Origin: Diphasiastrum complanatum
Taxonomy: Eukaryota; Streptophyta; Lycopodiopsida; Lycopodiales; Lycopodiaceae
DNA: 64,000 bases
Direction of reading: 5' to 3'
NCBI GenBank assembly: GCA_029204225.1
Contig: CM055101.1
Location: forward strand, 2,088,528 to 2,152,527
Position numbers and translations under genes: made by a program. The notes beneath the pieces are model-generated. The model saw nothing but the letters and a program-made list of their open reading frames with translations. It searched no databases and was not told the origin of the DNA. Positions 1-10,151 of this stretch are shown in pieces (position 1 is the first letter of the stretch; each line of letters starts with the position of its first letter).

Positions 1-601
1 AGAGAAAAACCATCATGAGCTCTCTGGTAGAGAGCGAGAGCTAGAAATCCAATGACACTCAAAATCCACACAATCACCAAATCAATTAGATCCAAATGAA
101 GAGTACAATGATACTAATAGATCCACGAGCTACCACTATGCTTAACTATGATTGGACCACACTCTGCCACCTCTTAATCCTATTGGACCATTGATCCATG
201 CACCTCTAAATTCTATTGGACCATTTTCAAGCAAACCTCAAATTCTATTGGACCACTCATGGTTCCACCTCTAAATCCTATTGGACCTCTTAAACTTCAT
301 CAAACAAAAGCATTACACTTGTCTACACTCTGATTGGCACGAGTTTGGCCTCCTACTCTATTTTGGCTCAATAGTGGCATTACAAGTGGAAATGGATAAT
401 TTGCCATCTATGCCAAATTTGACCCTATCAACATCCTACACCTAAATGTTTGACTATGAAATTCTATGAGACCCCTATATCAAACATTTTTTATTTACTT
501 TACAATTCTTCACACGTGGGAACATCCTCCACACATGTGAGATTCACTTACAAACTTCTATCATACAAAATACCAAGCTAGATTTTTGCCAATTTCTCAC
601 A
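1..601 (-). repeat. 3' LTR (truncated by window edge) of outer minus-strand copia element
   Basis: This stretch matches 14131-14730 closely, with about twenty mismatches by eye, so the two are an LTR pair. On the minus strand the LTR begins TGTGAGAAATTGGC at 601. A purine-rich tract (complement of 602-610) lies just upstream, as expected for a polypurine tract before a 3' LTR. The LTR carries about five copies of ATTGGACC, which are CCAAT boxes on the transcribed strand. The divergence suggests an older insertion than the intact copia copies. Confidence 0.85.
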
Positions 602-2027
602 CTCCTCAAAAAATAGCTTGGAAAGGTACTAGATGACTTGAGAAGTTTGTAAATCTTTTTGAGTGGATCCTTTGGTATGCACAAGAAGTGAAGATCAGCC
701 AAGGGATCCATCATAGCAGCACCCTCACCATATCCATAATAAGATCTCTTTGTCAGAGATATCTTGCCAATGCCTTTGAAGAGTGCTCCACCAATATGCC
801 ACTATGATCATGGGCTTCCTCCATGCTTGATGATGATCTTTGCTTTGAAAGTTCCACTTGCATGATGGATGTACCATAAATAGAGAAATCTGAGGCTTCC
901 AAGCCTCATAAGGATCATGGAGATCAAGATCATAAGATGTGAAACAATGATGATTATCAAGATTATGCTTTCTAGCTTGACTAGTCCACATACAATGAAC
1001 TATATCCATGATGGATCTAATATTGATATCAAAGACTACCTTGATCATTTTTAGGCTAGTTACTCTCTCAAGGATGTAAGTGTCCACTTTGGATGCTTCA
1101 CTTAATCTCAAGAGGAGTTTACAATTTGCCTCAAAACATGTGAAAATATGATTTTCAAAAAAGTGGGTACCAAGCTCAATCTTGTTCTTACTAGAACCAA
1201 GAGCATACTTTTGACAATACAATTTCTTGCTTTCAAAAAGTATTGGAAACATATCTATGTCAATAATGACAAGAAACATGTCCATACCATAAGCATCATA
1301 CAAAACTAGTATAGCTTTTCTTGAATTTTGAGATCCAAAAAATTCAATGAAGCAAGATAGCATTTCAAGCAAAGAAAGAGAAGCATATATGAATGTGTTG
1401 TAGTAGATACAACATGAAAGATGCCCCTCTTTGCCATGTAAGGTGAGCCATAAGGACTAGGCCATGCATCTTGAAGATCTTCTTGAAATCATATGAAGAA
1501 GAAACTCCTCCTCACACCTTGGACCCATCGTAACTTGAATACCTTCAAAAAAGATAACTTGTGATGCCTCTTGAGAAGCCTTGATCTCGGCCACTTCCAA
1601 GATTGAATCTTCATGAAACATGACATCTCTATTCACAATCACTTTTGAAATAGAGAGTGTAAAGACACTAAAGGCCTCCTTGATGGATGGGTATCCAATC
1701 ATGATCCATGAGCTTGGATCATCCTTCCTCCTTGTTTCCAAGGGAATATGTGCAAAGCAAGCACTACCAAGATCACTAAGGTGATCAAACTTAGGCTTCA
1801 TCTTGAATAAAACTTCGTATGGTGCTATCCTTCAAGAGCTCCAATACTCCTCAAAGCTTTGAATAATAAGGAATAATCATACACCATAATACTTGAAGAG
1901 AGAAGATATGTGCATCTTGTGTGATCATCCTCCTTTGAAATATTGGACATATAAGAAACATCAAGAGAGTTTGCACTCTCACTTGGATCCAATTTGTAGA
2001 GCCTTCAAATCTTGATCCATATGCAAG
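602..2027 (-). pseudogene. degenerate copia pol remnant (integrase C-terminal region) of outer element
   Basis: On the minus strand, 1801-1457 encodes a run resembling the end of the copia integrase region: a DLGSACFAHIP stretch, an IGYPSIKEA segment and a VNRDVMFHED segment. These correspond to the usual FGC.CFVHIP, GY and SRDV.F.E motifs. Downstream (1372-602) the frame stays partly open, but I recognise no RT or RNase H catalytic motif, so most of RT and RNase H is deleted or eroded. The stretch lies between the 3' LTR (1-601) and a target duplication at 2028-2032. Its frame continues beyond the nested insertion at 12227. It is a dead internal deletion derivative. Confidence 0.65.
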
Positions 2028-2032
2028 GATCT

Positions 2033-2595
2033 TGTGAGAGATTTCAACTAGTTTAGTATAGTTTAGTCACATTTTGGTAAATTGTCAATAAGAGGCCAAA
2101 ACTCATTTTAGACTTAGAGATAAACTTTTTGAAGTTATATTAGTTTGAAATACATTTAATAAACACTTTTGAAAAGTGTGGAAAAGTTGGTAGTCGAGTT
2201 TGAGAGAGATTCAAATTTGAACTTTGGGTACATTGAATCTAGACCCAAAAATAGTAGGGTTTACATTCTGGAGGGAAAGCCAAGTGGCCAAATAAGGTTT
2301 GAAAACTCTATAAAAGGATGTAACTCGTGGAGAGACACATCTTCTCTCTTCTATCTCTCATTTCATCATTATACATGGTTCTCTTTGGGTTCTACTACTC
2401 ATTGGTGCACTATCTTGGTGTTATCTTGCAATTCTATGTGTAGAGTGATCATTTATTGCTATTTTCGGTTTCACATGTGTGAAATACAGTAGGGTACTAT
2501 AATTGTACGAACAACAAACATATTTTATGTTTTGGTTCATGTTTGATCAATATCTCTTAGAGTTTGCATCTCATTTTGTATGTAGATGCTGATTT
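2033..2595 (+). repeat. 5' LTR of level-2 copia, 3' end deleted
   Basis: The LTR starts TGTGAGAGATTTC directly after the GATCT target duplication. It matches 11576-12130 with roughly 3% mismatches and one 8-9 bp indel. The match stops at GCTGATTT (about 2595). The last ~90 bp of the LTR, the PBS and about 350 bp of leader, seen in the related relic at 14731-15203, are missing. TTTCACATGTGTGAAA at 2469-2484 is a one-base variant of a palindrome shared among LTRs in this window. Confidence 0.8.
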
Positions 2596-2803
2596 ACTGA
2601 ACTTCATTTGAGTGTGTTTCAATCTTAGGAAGTGGCAAGAATCATTAGATTGAGGATAGATCATAGGTTGATCAAGATTTCACTATTCTATGTGTTGATT
2701 TTCTAGTTAGAAGTGCTAGAAGATATTTGAGAGGTTCCATATCTTTGTGATTTCTTCTTGAGTTCATTTTTTGACATTCAAGAGAAGATCAGGTCACTTC
2801 AAC

Positions 2804-4340
2804 ATGGCTACAAGTGGTGGATTTATGTTGGAGATCAATGATAGGCTTACCTTAATCAACTATTCTACTTGAAAGGTGGGGATGGAGTCCTTATTGGAGA
2901 TGAATGAGTTGATGGAGATTGTTGCAGGTGTGGAGGAGAGACCTCAAGCACCTCAAGATCAAGTGAGGTATGACAAGAGAGCAAAGAAATCTCTATACAT
3001 GATTAAGATGAATGTTACCAATGAACTTCTCAAGGAAGTTGGTAAGTGCACATCATCTTTGGAGGCTTGGGAAGCTTTGAAAAAGCTTTATGAATCCAAT
3101 TCTACATCAAGAGTGCTTACTCTTAGGAGGCAAATATTTCAAAGTTTGCAAAAGAAGGAAGAGAGTACTCATGCTTTTGTTTTGAGGGTTAAAGCATTCA
3201 ATGATGAGTTAGCATGTATTGATGAAAGCATTAAGGAGGTAGAGCTTGTTCAAGTTATACTTAATGGCTTGTTGGATGATCATGCAAATCTTGTTCAAAG
3301 TTTTGCTATTCAAAAGACTTTGCCAAGTATTGTGGATTTGCAAGAGATCTTGGTGAATGAGGATTATAGGTTTCAATCAAGAGGAGGTGGATCTACATCG
3401 ACATCTCATTATGAAGAGGATGCTATGTACATCAAAGGCAAGTTCAAGGGCAAAGGAAAAGGAAAGTGGTCTAAAGGGCAAGATCAAGGTGAGACTTCTT
3501 CTTTTGGCAAAAAGAAAGATAAGTCTAAGTTGAAATGCTTTTATTGTGGAATCAAAGGGCATTTTGCTAATGAATATTTGAAGAAGCAAAGAGATGAAGG
3601 TAGCAAGCAAATGAACTTTACTACTAATGATGAGGATCTAGGTGGTAGTGATTCTCTTTTGATGTGTTTTTCAAGTCCAATATCAAGTGAAGGTGACAAA
3701 GATTCATGGTGGATTGATAGTGGAGCTAGTTCACACATGACTAGTCACAAGGAGCTCTTTACTTCTTTGGTCATTATGATGGAGCCAAGAAAGCAATTCA
3801 CATGGCCAATGGTGTTGAGTGTGTGATTGAAGGTATTGGTTCAATTCCTATTTGTCTCTCTATTAATAGGAAAGCAAGACTTGATGGTGTTCTTTACATT
3901 CCTTCACTTTCAAAGAATTTGCTAAGTGTTGGTCAAATGATAGAGAAAGGATACATGGTAAAGTTTGGGGGTGATGCTTGTTTCATTACAAAGGAAGAAA
4001 TCTTGGTTGCTAGGGGCAATAGACAAGGTAGACTTTTCAAGCTTGATGCTTTTGTTATGGCTAACAAAAAGGATGGAATGAAAAAGGAGATTGGTCTCAA
4101 CTTTTCAAAGTTACCTTTTAGCATCAATAAGATTGGTGGATCTTATGCAAAGTCTAACAAGCTTCCTTATGCTAGATCTAGGTCAAGATCTAATATGCTT
4201 CTTGGAGATGTTCATCTTTGTGCTAATTTGGCTAGTCTTGAGGATAATGATGGTGTTTCAATGGTTCTTCATGGCAAGTGCAAGCATGCAAAAGGTAAGG
4301 AAAGAGCTAACTTCATCAATGGAGGTGAAGGTTCTTCCTA
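2804..4340 (+). pseudogene. copia gag-protease pseudogene (level-2 element)
   Basis: The frame opens with ATG at 2804 (MATSGGFMLE) and follows the gag of the intact elements: a UBN2-type gag, a KGKFKGKGKGKW basic stretch, then a zinc knuckle CFYCGIKGHFANEY whose last cysteine is now tyrosine. A protease motif WWIDSGASSHM follows at about 3709-3741. Breaks: TGA at 2870-2872 replaces the Trp codon of the YSTW motif, a frameshift occurs near 3800 after the protease motif, and the frame ends at 4339. The post-protease part (IPSLSKNLLSVGQM) is in the 3802-4341 frame. It is not functional. Confidence 0.85.
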
Positions 4341-4943
4341 GGAAAAGATTGTTGTTAATGATTTCTTTGATCATATGGAAAAGGATGTTGCTAGGTGCAT
4401 GCATGAAGGAGGTGGTTCTTCTACATTCTTTTGTTATGATTCTAGGAAAGTCATTTTTCCAGCAAGTGGAGTCACATGTCTTCATAAAGAGAGTAGATCA
4501 AATGGTTCTATCAAGAGACTTGGTGAGGAAGATAGTCACAAGTCAAGAAGAAGAGAAGTATGTGAAGAGTTCAAAGTAGGATGTACTTTGAATGATGTCA
4601 TTGTGAATGATAGTGAGGGAGAATCATTATTAAATGAGTCATTGCCTAAAACATTGAATAGAAGTTCTTATTTGAAAAAAGAGAGTATTTCAATCATCCT
4701 TATGTTGAAGGTACTAAACATTTTTTTCATGGCTTCTAATGTTTTTGAGGTTTCTACTTCTTATGATGCAATCATTAAGAGGGAGTCTTATGAAGGAAAG
4801 AGCAATGGAAGATTGGTTCTTGGGAAGATCCAAGGCATGGATCTCACATCTCTTCATCAACTCAAAGGATTCTATGATTGTGAATTGATCACTCATGATC
4901 GAGATGGCAAAAGGTTGGTTGGAGAAGACTACATGGAGCAAAT
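4341..4943 (+). pseudogene. eroded copia pol remnant (level-2), left part
   Basis: The sequence is open from 4375 and continuous with the preceding relic, but only its last residues (EDYMEQ, about 4924-4943) recall the E.VYMEQPEG motif of copia reverse transcriptase. Integrase is essentially gone, so a large internal deletion preceded the insertion. The intact element is inserted at 4944, and the sequence resumes at 10810 after the CAAAT duplication. Confidence 0.55.
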
Positions 4944-5596
4944 TGTGAAAAACTCAGATCCAAAAGATGCTAAAGTTTCATAAAGATCTTGGCCATGGAA
5001 GTTATGCACATCTAGATTGAAAAAATGATAGAAATTGTGATGTTAAGCATACTAAACATCAACTAAACATCAAAATCTGATCATAAGCTTCCACAAACAG
5101 AAACTTGCTGTCCCTGTCCGTACTTCAGAGCCTACAACCTGCATTTCACACGTGTGAAGCCATAGCAACAAAGAAATCACAATTCTAGTGGCTAGAATGC
5201 AAGATATGAACAAAAAAGTGAGAGAGAAGAAGATGGACCTTCAAAGAGCATAACATTCATTCAATAGAATGAAAATGAGATGTGTACATACTCGTGGAGA
5301 TGGCTATTTATAGCAGCCATAGTGCCTCTTGGCCACTTGTCTTATGATAGGCTAAAATTGGGGTCCAATAGGATTCACCCATATACCTAGAAATTTGGTC
5401 AAATAGGAATGCACCAAATTATGAGCCAATAGAAGAGCTCCACACTCGACCTCCTCTAATTAATGTGACCTCAAAAGTAGTGTACACATACTTTGGGCCT
5501 CTACATACATGTATGAACCTATCTCTAACTTTTATTTGGCCATAGGCCTACAAAATCTCAAGTTAGGAAAATACTACTAGTTGACAATTTTTCACA
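4944..5596 (-). repeat. 3' LTR of intact copia copy 1
   Basis: The LTR is 653 bp and ends in the short inverted repeat TGTGAAAAA / TTTTTCACA. It appears identical to 10152-10804. It contains TTCACACGTGTGAA (5145-5158) and several CCAAT-type motifs. A 13-bp segment, 5457-5469, is absent from both LTRs of copy 2. Confidence 0.95.
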
Positions 5597-8500
5597 CTCC
5601 CTCTTCAACTAGTTTTAGCATAGATTTAGAAAGTACACCAAGACTTGTTCTATGCTTGAAAAATAAGTCCTTTCCCAATGCTTTGGTAAAGATATCAGCC
5701 ACACATTCCTTTGATGGGACATGTTCAAGCTTGATCTCTTTTGCCAACACTTGTTCTCTCACAAAATGGTAAGCCACCTCGATATGTTTGCTCCTTGCAT
5801 GGAAAACCGGATTGCTTGCTAGACTTTGGGCTGAAAGGTTGTCACAAAAGATGATTGGACTCTCTGAAAAATCCAGCAAATGAAGCTCCATAATCATCCT
5901 CTTGATCCACACCATCTCCTTTGTGCATGATGTCAAAGCTTTGTACTCGGCCTCACTAGAAGAAAGTGATATAGTTGCTTGTTTCTTCGACATCCATGAG
6001 ATAGCTCCATCACCTATGAAAATAGCATGTGCATTTATGGATTTTCTATCCATAAGGTCTCCTGCAAAATCTGAATCTGAAAAACCAAATAAGTTAGGTG
6101 ATGAGCCTCTATAAACAATGCCAAAATCTTTTGTTCCCGAGATGTATCTCAAGATCCTCTTTCCTAGTTTCCAATGTTCTATGCTAGGATCTTGCATGAA
6201 TTGGCTTAATCTACCAACACAATAAGATAAATCAGGTCTTGTGATGGTTAGATATATAAGAGAACCTATTAGCTTCCTATAGAGAGTAATGTCCTCGAAG
6301 GATCTTTCATTACCTCTTATAGTTAGCTTTACATGTGATTCCATAGGTGTATCAATAGGATTTGCATCTACCATATGAAATCTATTGAGAATAGAAATAG
6401 CATACTTCTCTTGTGAAATAAAAGTGATTTGAGAAGTTCTAATTACTTCTATTCCTAAGATATAGCTCAAAAGACCAAGATCATGCACTTCAAATTCCTT
6501 TTTTAGTGCTTTCTTGATATCTTCTATATCTTCCTTGTTCCCTCCACTTAAAATAATGTCATCCACATAAATTAGAAGGATTGTAACATCATTAGCACTA
6601 ATTCTAAAGTAAAGTGAATGATCATACTCACTCATAGTGAAGTTTTGAGAAAGTAGAAAAGAGTTAAGCCTAGCATACCAACTCCTTGGTGCTTGCTTAA
6701 GACCATACAAACTTTTTTGTAGAAAACACACATGATTAGGCTTGCTATGAGAAACATAGCTCTCGGGTTGCTCCATGTAGACTTCCTCTTCAAGATCACC
6801 ATTCAAGAAAGCATTAGAAATGTCTAATTGCCAAAGATCCCATCCATAAAGAGTTGCAAGGGAAATGATTACTCTTATGCTCACCATCTTTGCCACGGGT
6901 GCAAAGGTTTCCTCATAGTCAATGCCATGCTCTTGAGCATAACCTTTAGCCACCAACCTTGCCTTCAACTTGTTGATAGATCCATCTTGATTTGTCTTTA
7001 CCTTGAAGATCCATTTGCATCCAATTGCACTTTTGCCCTTTGGAAGCTCCACCAATCTCCATGTGTTGTTCTTCATAAGTGCTTCAAACTCAAGATCCAT
7101 TGCTTGGATCCATTCCTCTTCTTGCCTTGCTTCATCTACACATGAAGGTACATCAAAAGAAGTTAGGAAAGCATAGTTGGATCCATCCACCACTTGCTTA
7201 CCTTTGCCATCATAAGTGAGCCTTGAGGGTTTCACTTTATGCCTTGGAGTTCTCCTTGGAATTTGACTTGAAGAGGCTTCTTCAACATCCACATCCAATG
7301 TGTCATCAACTCCATTGTCATCAAGCACATTAGTTGCAACAACACCATCATCACTTGAAACAACTTTTGGAATGTTACCTTCATCAAAAAAGACATCCCT
7401 ACTTGTGAACACTTTCTTGATTGAAGGAACATAAATCCTATATGCTTTGCTTACTTCACTATAACCAACAAAAATGCCCTTTCTTGAAGATGGATCCTCC
7501 TTAGTTCTATCATCAAGAGTAATGTTGAAGTAGCAAATGCATCCAAAAGTTCTTAGAAACTTGACATTAGGCTTCGTACCAAACAAAGCTTCAAAAGGGG
7601 TTTTTCCTTCCAATACAACACTTGGCCATCTATTGCATAGGAAATTTGCACACAACAAAGCATCACTCCAAAAAGGTTTAGGAAGATTAGCATTCAATCT
7701 CATTGCCTTTGCACTCTCACACAAGGTTCTATTCTTCCTCTCGGCCACTCCATTTTGTTGTGGTGTTCTTGGACATGTGTACTCCCTCTTGATCCCATGC
7801 TCATCGCAAAAGGCTTTGAATTTGTTAGAAATGTATTCACCACCATTGTCGCTCCTCAAGCATTTGATTTTGGTTGTAAATTGAGTCTCAATAGCAACTT
7901 TGAACTTGACAAACACATCAAACACCTCATCCTTGCTCTTTAGTAGATAAACCCAACAAAATCTACTAAAATCATCAATGAAAGTTACATACATCTTAGC
8001 ACCTCCATTGCTAATTGTAGTAACACCATGAATATCCGAATGCAAGAGAGAAAAAGGCATCTTAGATCTAGATATAGATCTAGTATATGGCAATCTATGT
8101 GATTTAGACAAAGCACATTCTTCACAAACATGATTCAAGCAAGTAAGAGACTTGGGAAGTCCCCTTACTACCTCCTTTTTGGCTATTACCTCCAAGGCCT
8201 TGTAGTTGAGATGTCCCATCCTTTTATGCCATACCTCTTGAATTGACATTTGTTCATTTGCCATGCATCCAACTTGGTTAGCAACAACACATGCATCAAG
8301 CTTGAACAATTTCCCTTGCCTTTTCCCTTTTGCAATGATACTACACCCCTTTTTGATCAAGCAAGCATCACCATCAAACTCAACTTTGAATCCTTTGTCA
8401 AGCATTTGGCTTACACTAAGTAAGTTCTTGGTAATGGATGGAATGAGCAAAACATCTTTCAATTCTATATTCCTATTTGTAGAAAGTGAAATAGGAATTG

Positions 8501-9542
8501 TGCCAATCCCCTTGATTGCACACTCACCATCATTTGCGGTATAGATTACCTTCCTATCACCATCAAATGCCATTAAAGATGAAAAATACTCTTTATGATA
8601 TGTCATATGAGAAGTGGCTCCACTATCAATCCACCAAGGATCAATGTCTCCATGATTAGCCAACAAGCAAGATGACATAACAAAAGCATCATTTGAAAGA
8701 AGCTCATCCCCACCCTCATCAATAGTTAGATTGGTTTGCTTTTCCCCTTGATCCCTCTTTTTCTTAAAACAATCACTAGCAAAATGCCCTTTGACTCCAC
8801 AATAGAAACATTTTAGCTTAGATCTATCCTTCTTTTTGCCAAAAGTAGAGTGCTCACCTTGGTCTTGCCCTTTAGACCAATTGCTTTTACCTTTGCCCTT
8901 GAACTTGCCTTTAGAGAACATTGCCTCCTCTTCTCCTCCTTGAGATGTAGAAGATGCTCCCACTCTTGCTTGCAACCTGAATTCTTCAGCCAACAAGACC
9001 TCTTGCAAGTCTCCAACACTTGGTAAACATTTTTGGATAGCATAACTTTGAACAAGATTAGCATGATCATCCAACAAGCCATTGAGAATCACTTGAACAA
9101 GCTCCTCATTATTTATGCCATCATTAATGCATGCTAACTCATCATTCAATGCTTTAACTCTCAAAACAAAAGCATGTCCATTCTCACTCTTCTTTTGCAT
9201 ACAAGAAAAGATTTGCCTTCTTAAAGTCAACACTCTAGAAGTAGACTTGGATTCATAAACCTTCTTCAAGGCTTCCCAAACTTCACTAGATGATGTGCAC
9301 TTACCAACCTCTTTGATAAGCTCATTTGTCACATTCATCTTGATCATGTGAAGGGCTTTCTTTGCCCTCTTGTCATACCTCAATTGTTCTTGAGGTGCCA
9401 AAGGTCTCTCCTCCACACCTACAACAATATCCATCAACTCATTCATCTCAAGCAAAGACTCCATCCTTACTTTCCAAGTAGAATAGTTGAGGGAGGTAAG
9501 CCTATCATTGCTTTCCAACATGTAGCCTCCATTTGTAGCCAT
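5592..9542 (-). CDS. copia gag-pol polyprotein, intact, 1316 residues (copy 1)
   Basis: This single open frame encodes the capsid and all enzymes of a Ty1/copia retrotransposon. Approximate residues: UBN2-type gag 20-190; zinc knuckle C245-C248-H253-C258; aspartic protease WWIDSGAT with D306; integrase zinc site H439/H444/C473/C476 and DDE triad D503, D565, E601 (35-residue D-E spacing); reverse transcriptase D907 and YVDD 992-995; RNase H D1158, E1197, D1234. The start MATNGGYMLE is the first ATG after the leader. The last sense codon and the TGA stop run through the polypurine tract into the first bases of the 3' LTR. No frameshift separates gag from pol, as is usual for plant copia. It is probably functional, but expression cannot be judged. 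Confidence 0.95.
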   Translation of the reverse strand: MATNGGYMLESNDRLTSLNYSTWKVRMESLLEMNELMDIVVGVEERPLAPQEQLRYDKRAKKALHMIKMNVTNELIKEVGKCTSSSEVWEALKKVYESKSTSRVLTLRRQIFSCMQKKSENGHAFVLRVKALNDELACINDGINNEELVQVILNGLLDDHANLVQSYAIQKCLPSVGDLQEVLLAEEFRLQARVGASSTSQGGEEEAMFSKGKFKGKGKSNWSKGQDQGEHSTFGKKKDRSKLKCFYCGVKGHFASDCFKKKRDQGEKQTNLTIDEGGDELLSNDAFVMSSCLLANHGDIDPWWIDSGATSHMTYHKEYFSSLMAFDGDRKVIYTANDGECAIKGIGTIPISLSTNRNIELKDVLLIPSITKNLLSVSQMLDKGFKVEFDGDACLIKKGCSIIAKGKRQGKLFKLDACVVANQVGCMANEQMSIQEVWHKRMGHLNYKALEVIAKKEVVRGLPKSLTCLNHVCEECALSKSHRLPYTRSISRSKMPFSLLHSDIHGVTTISNGGAKMYVTFIDDFSRFCWVYLLKSKDEVFDVFVKFKVAIETQFTTKIKCLRSDNGGEYISNKFKAFCDEHGIKREYTCPRTPQQNGVAERKNRTLCESAKAMRLNANLPKPFWSDALLCANFLCNRWPSVVLEGKTPFEALFGTKPNVKFLRTFGCICYFNITLDDRTKEDPSSRKGIFVGYSEVSKAYRIYVPSIKKVFTSRDVFFDEGNIPKVVSSDDGVVATNVLDDNGVDDTLDVDVEEASSSQIPRRTPRHKVKPSRLTYDGKGKQVVDGSNYAFLTSFDVPSCVDEARQEEEWIQAMDLEFEALMKNNTWRLVELPKGKSAIGCKWIFKVKTNQDGSINKLKARLVAKGYAQEHGIDYEETFAPVAKMVSIRVIISLATLYGWDLWQLDISNAFLNGDLEEEVYMEQPESYVSHSKPNHVCFLQKSLYGLKQAPRSWYARLNSFLLSQNFTMSEYDHSLYFRISANDVTILLIYVDDIILSGGNKEDIEDIKKALKKEFEVHDLGLLSYILGIEVIRTSQITFISQEKYAISILNRFHMVDANPIDTPMESHVKLTIRGNERSFEDITLYRKLIGSLIYLTITRPDLSYCVGRLSQFMQDPSIEHWKLGKRILRYISGTKDFGIVYRGSSPNLFGFSDSDFAGDLMDRKSINAHAIFIGDGAISWMSKKQATISLSSSEAEYKALTSCTKEMVWIKRMIMELHLLDFSESPIIFCDNLSAQSLASNPVFHARSKHIEVAYHFVREQVLAKEIKLEHVPSKECVADIFTKALGKDLFFKHRTSLGVLSKSMLKLVEEGV
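5597..5606 (-). other. polypurine tract of copy 1
   Basis: On the minus strand it reads GAAGAGGGAG immediately upstream of the 3' LTR TGTGAAAAA. It primes plus-strand DNA synthesis. It also encodes part of the C-terminal VEEGV residues. Confidence 0.85.
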
Positions 9543-10139
9543 GTTGCAATGATTGATCTCTGATCTTTGACCTGTTCCAATGCACTAAGCACTCTCTTGA
9601 ATCAACAAATGAAACACAAGAAGAAATCACAAAGATTTGGAACCTAAAACCTTACTTTTTCTCTCTTTTCCTCACTTTTTCCTTAATTTTAGCCACTAGT
9701 TTTATGATTTCTTGATCAAACCAAGACCAAACCTCAATATACTTGCTTTTCCCTCACTCCTAAGATTGAAATACACTCTTGAATCATTCAGCAAACTGAA
9801 AATCAGAGGGTTACATCAATTTTGAAGTTTTTGACATGAAGAAGCAAGAAATTGAATCAAAAAACTATATGCTAGAATGGAAAACTAATAGGATCTTGTT
9901 GGATCTTGCATCTCCCTCTTTCCAAAACAATTTTTGTCTCCTTATTCTGATAAGTACAGAGGGAATTCGCCCTACTTCAATTGAAATGCATACAAATGAT
10001 GTTTTGATCACAAAGATCCAATTTCTACACATAAATCAACAAGATTTTTAGCTAGAAACTTGATTGGAATGCTACAAAAGCAAACTCGCCCACAAATCTC
10101 TTCTAAATCTGGCAAAACCTGCACATTTGGCCGCCTAAT
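9543..10139 (-). other. untranslated leader of intact copia copy 1
   Basis: About 600 bp lie between PBS and gag start. No long open frame is seen. The same leader occurs at 36179-36775. It presumably holds the packaging and dimerisation signals, which I cannot localise. Confidence 0.7.
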
Positions 10140-10151
10140 GCTCTGATACCA
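10140..10151 (-). other. primer binding site (initiator tRNA-Met), copy 1
   Basis: The complement reads TGGTATCAGAGC, the standard plant copia PBS matching the 3' end of initiator tRNA-Met. It abuts the 5' LTR, which ends at 10152. Confidence 0.95.

Noticed and set aside
5581-5772. Plus-strand open frames inside the intact copia elements (also 6828-7145, 7537-7884, 8263-8544 and copy 2 equivalents)
   Set aside because: They are antisense shadows of the 1316-codon gag-pol frame and have no independent motif or start evidence.
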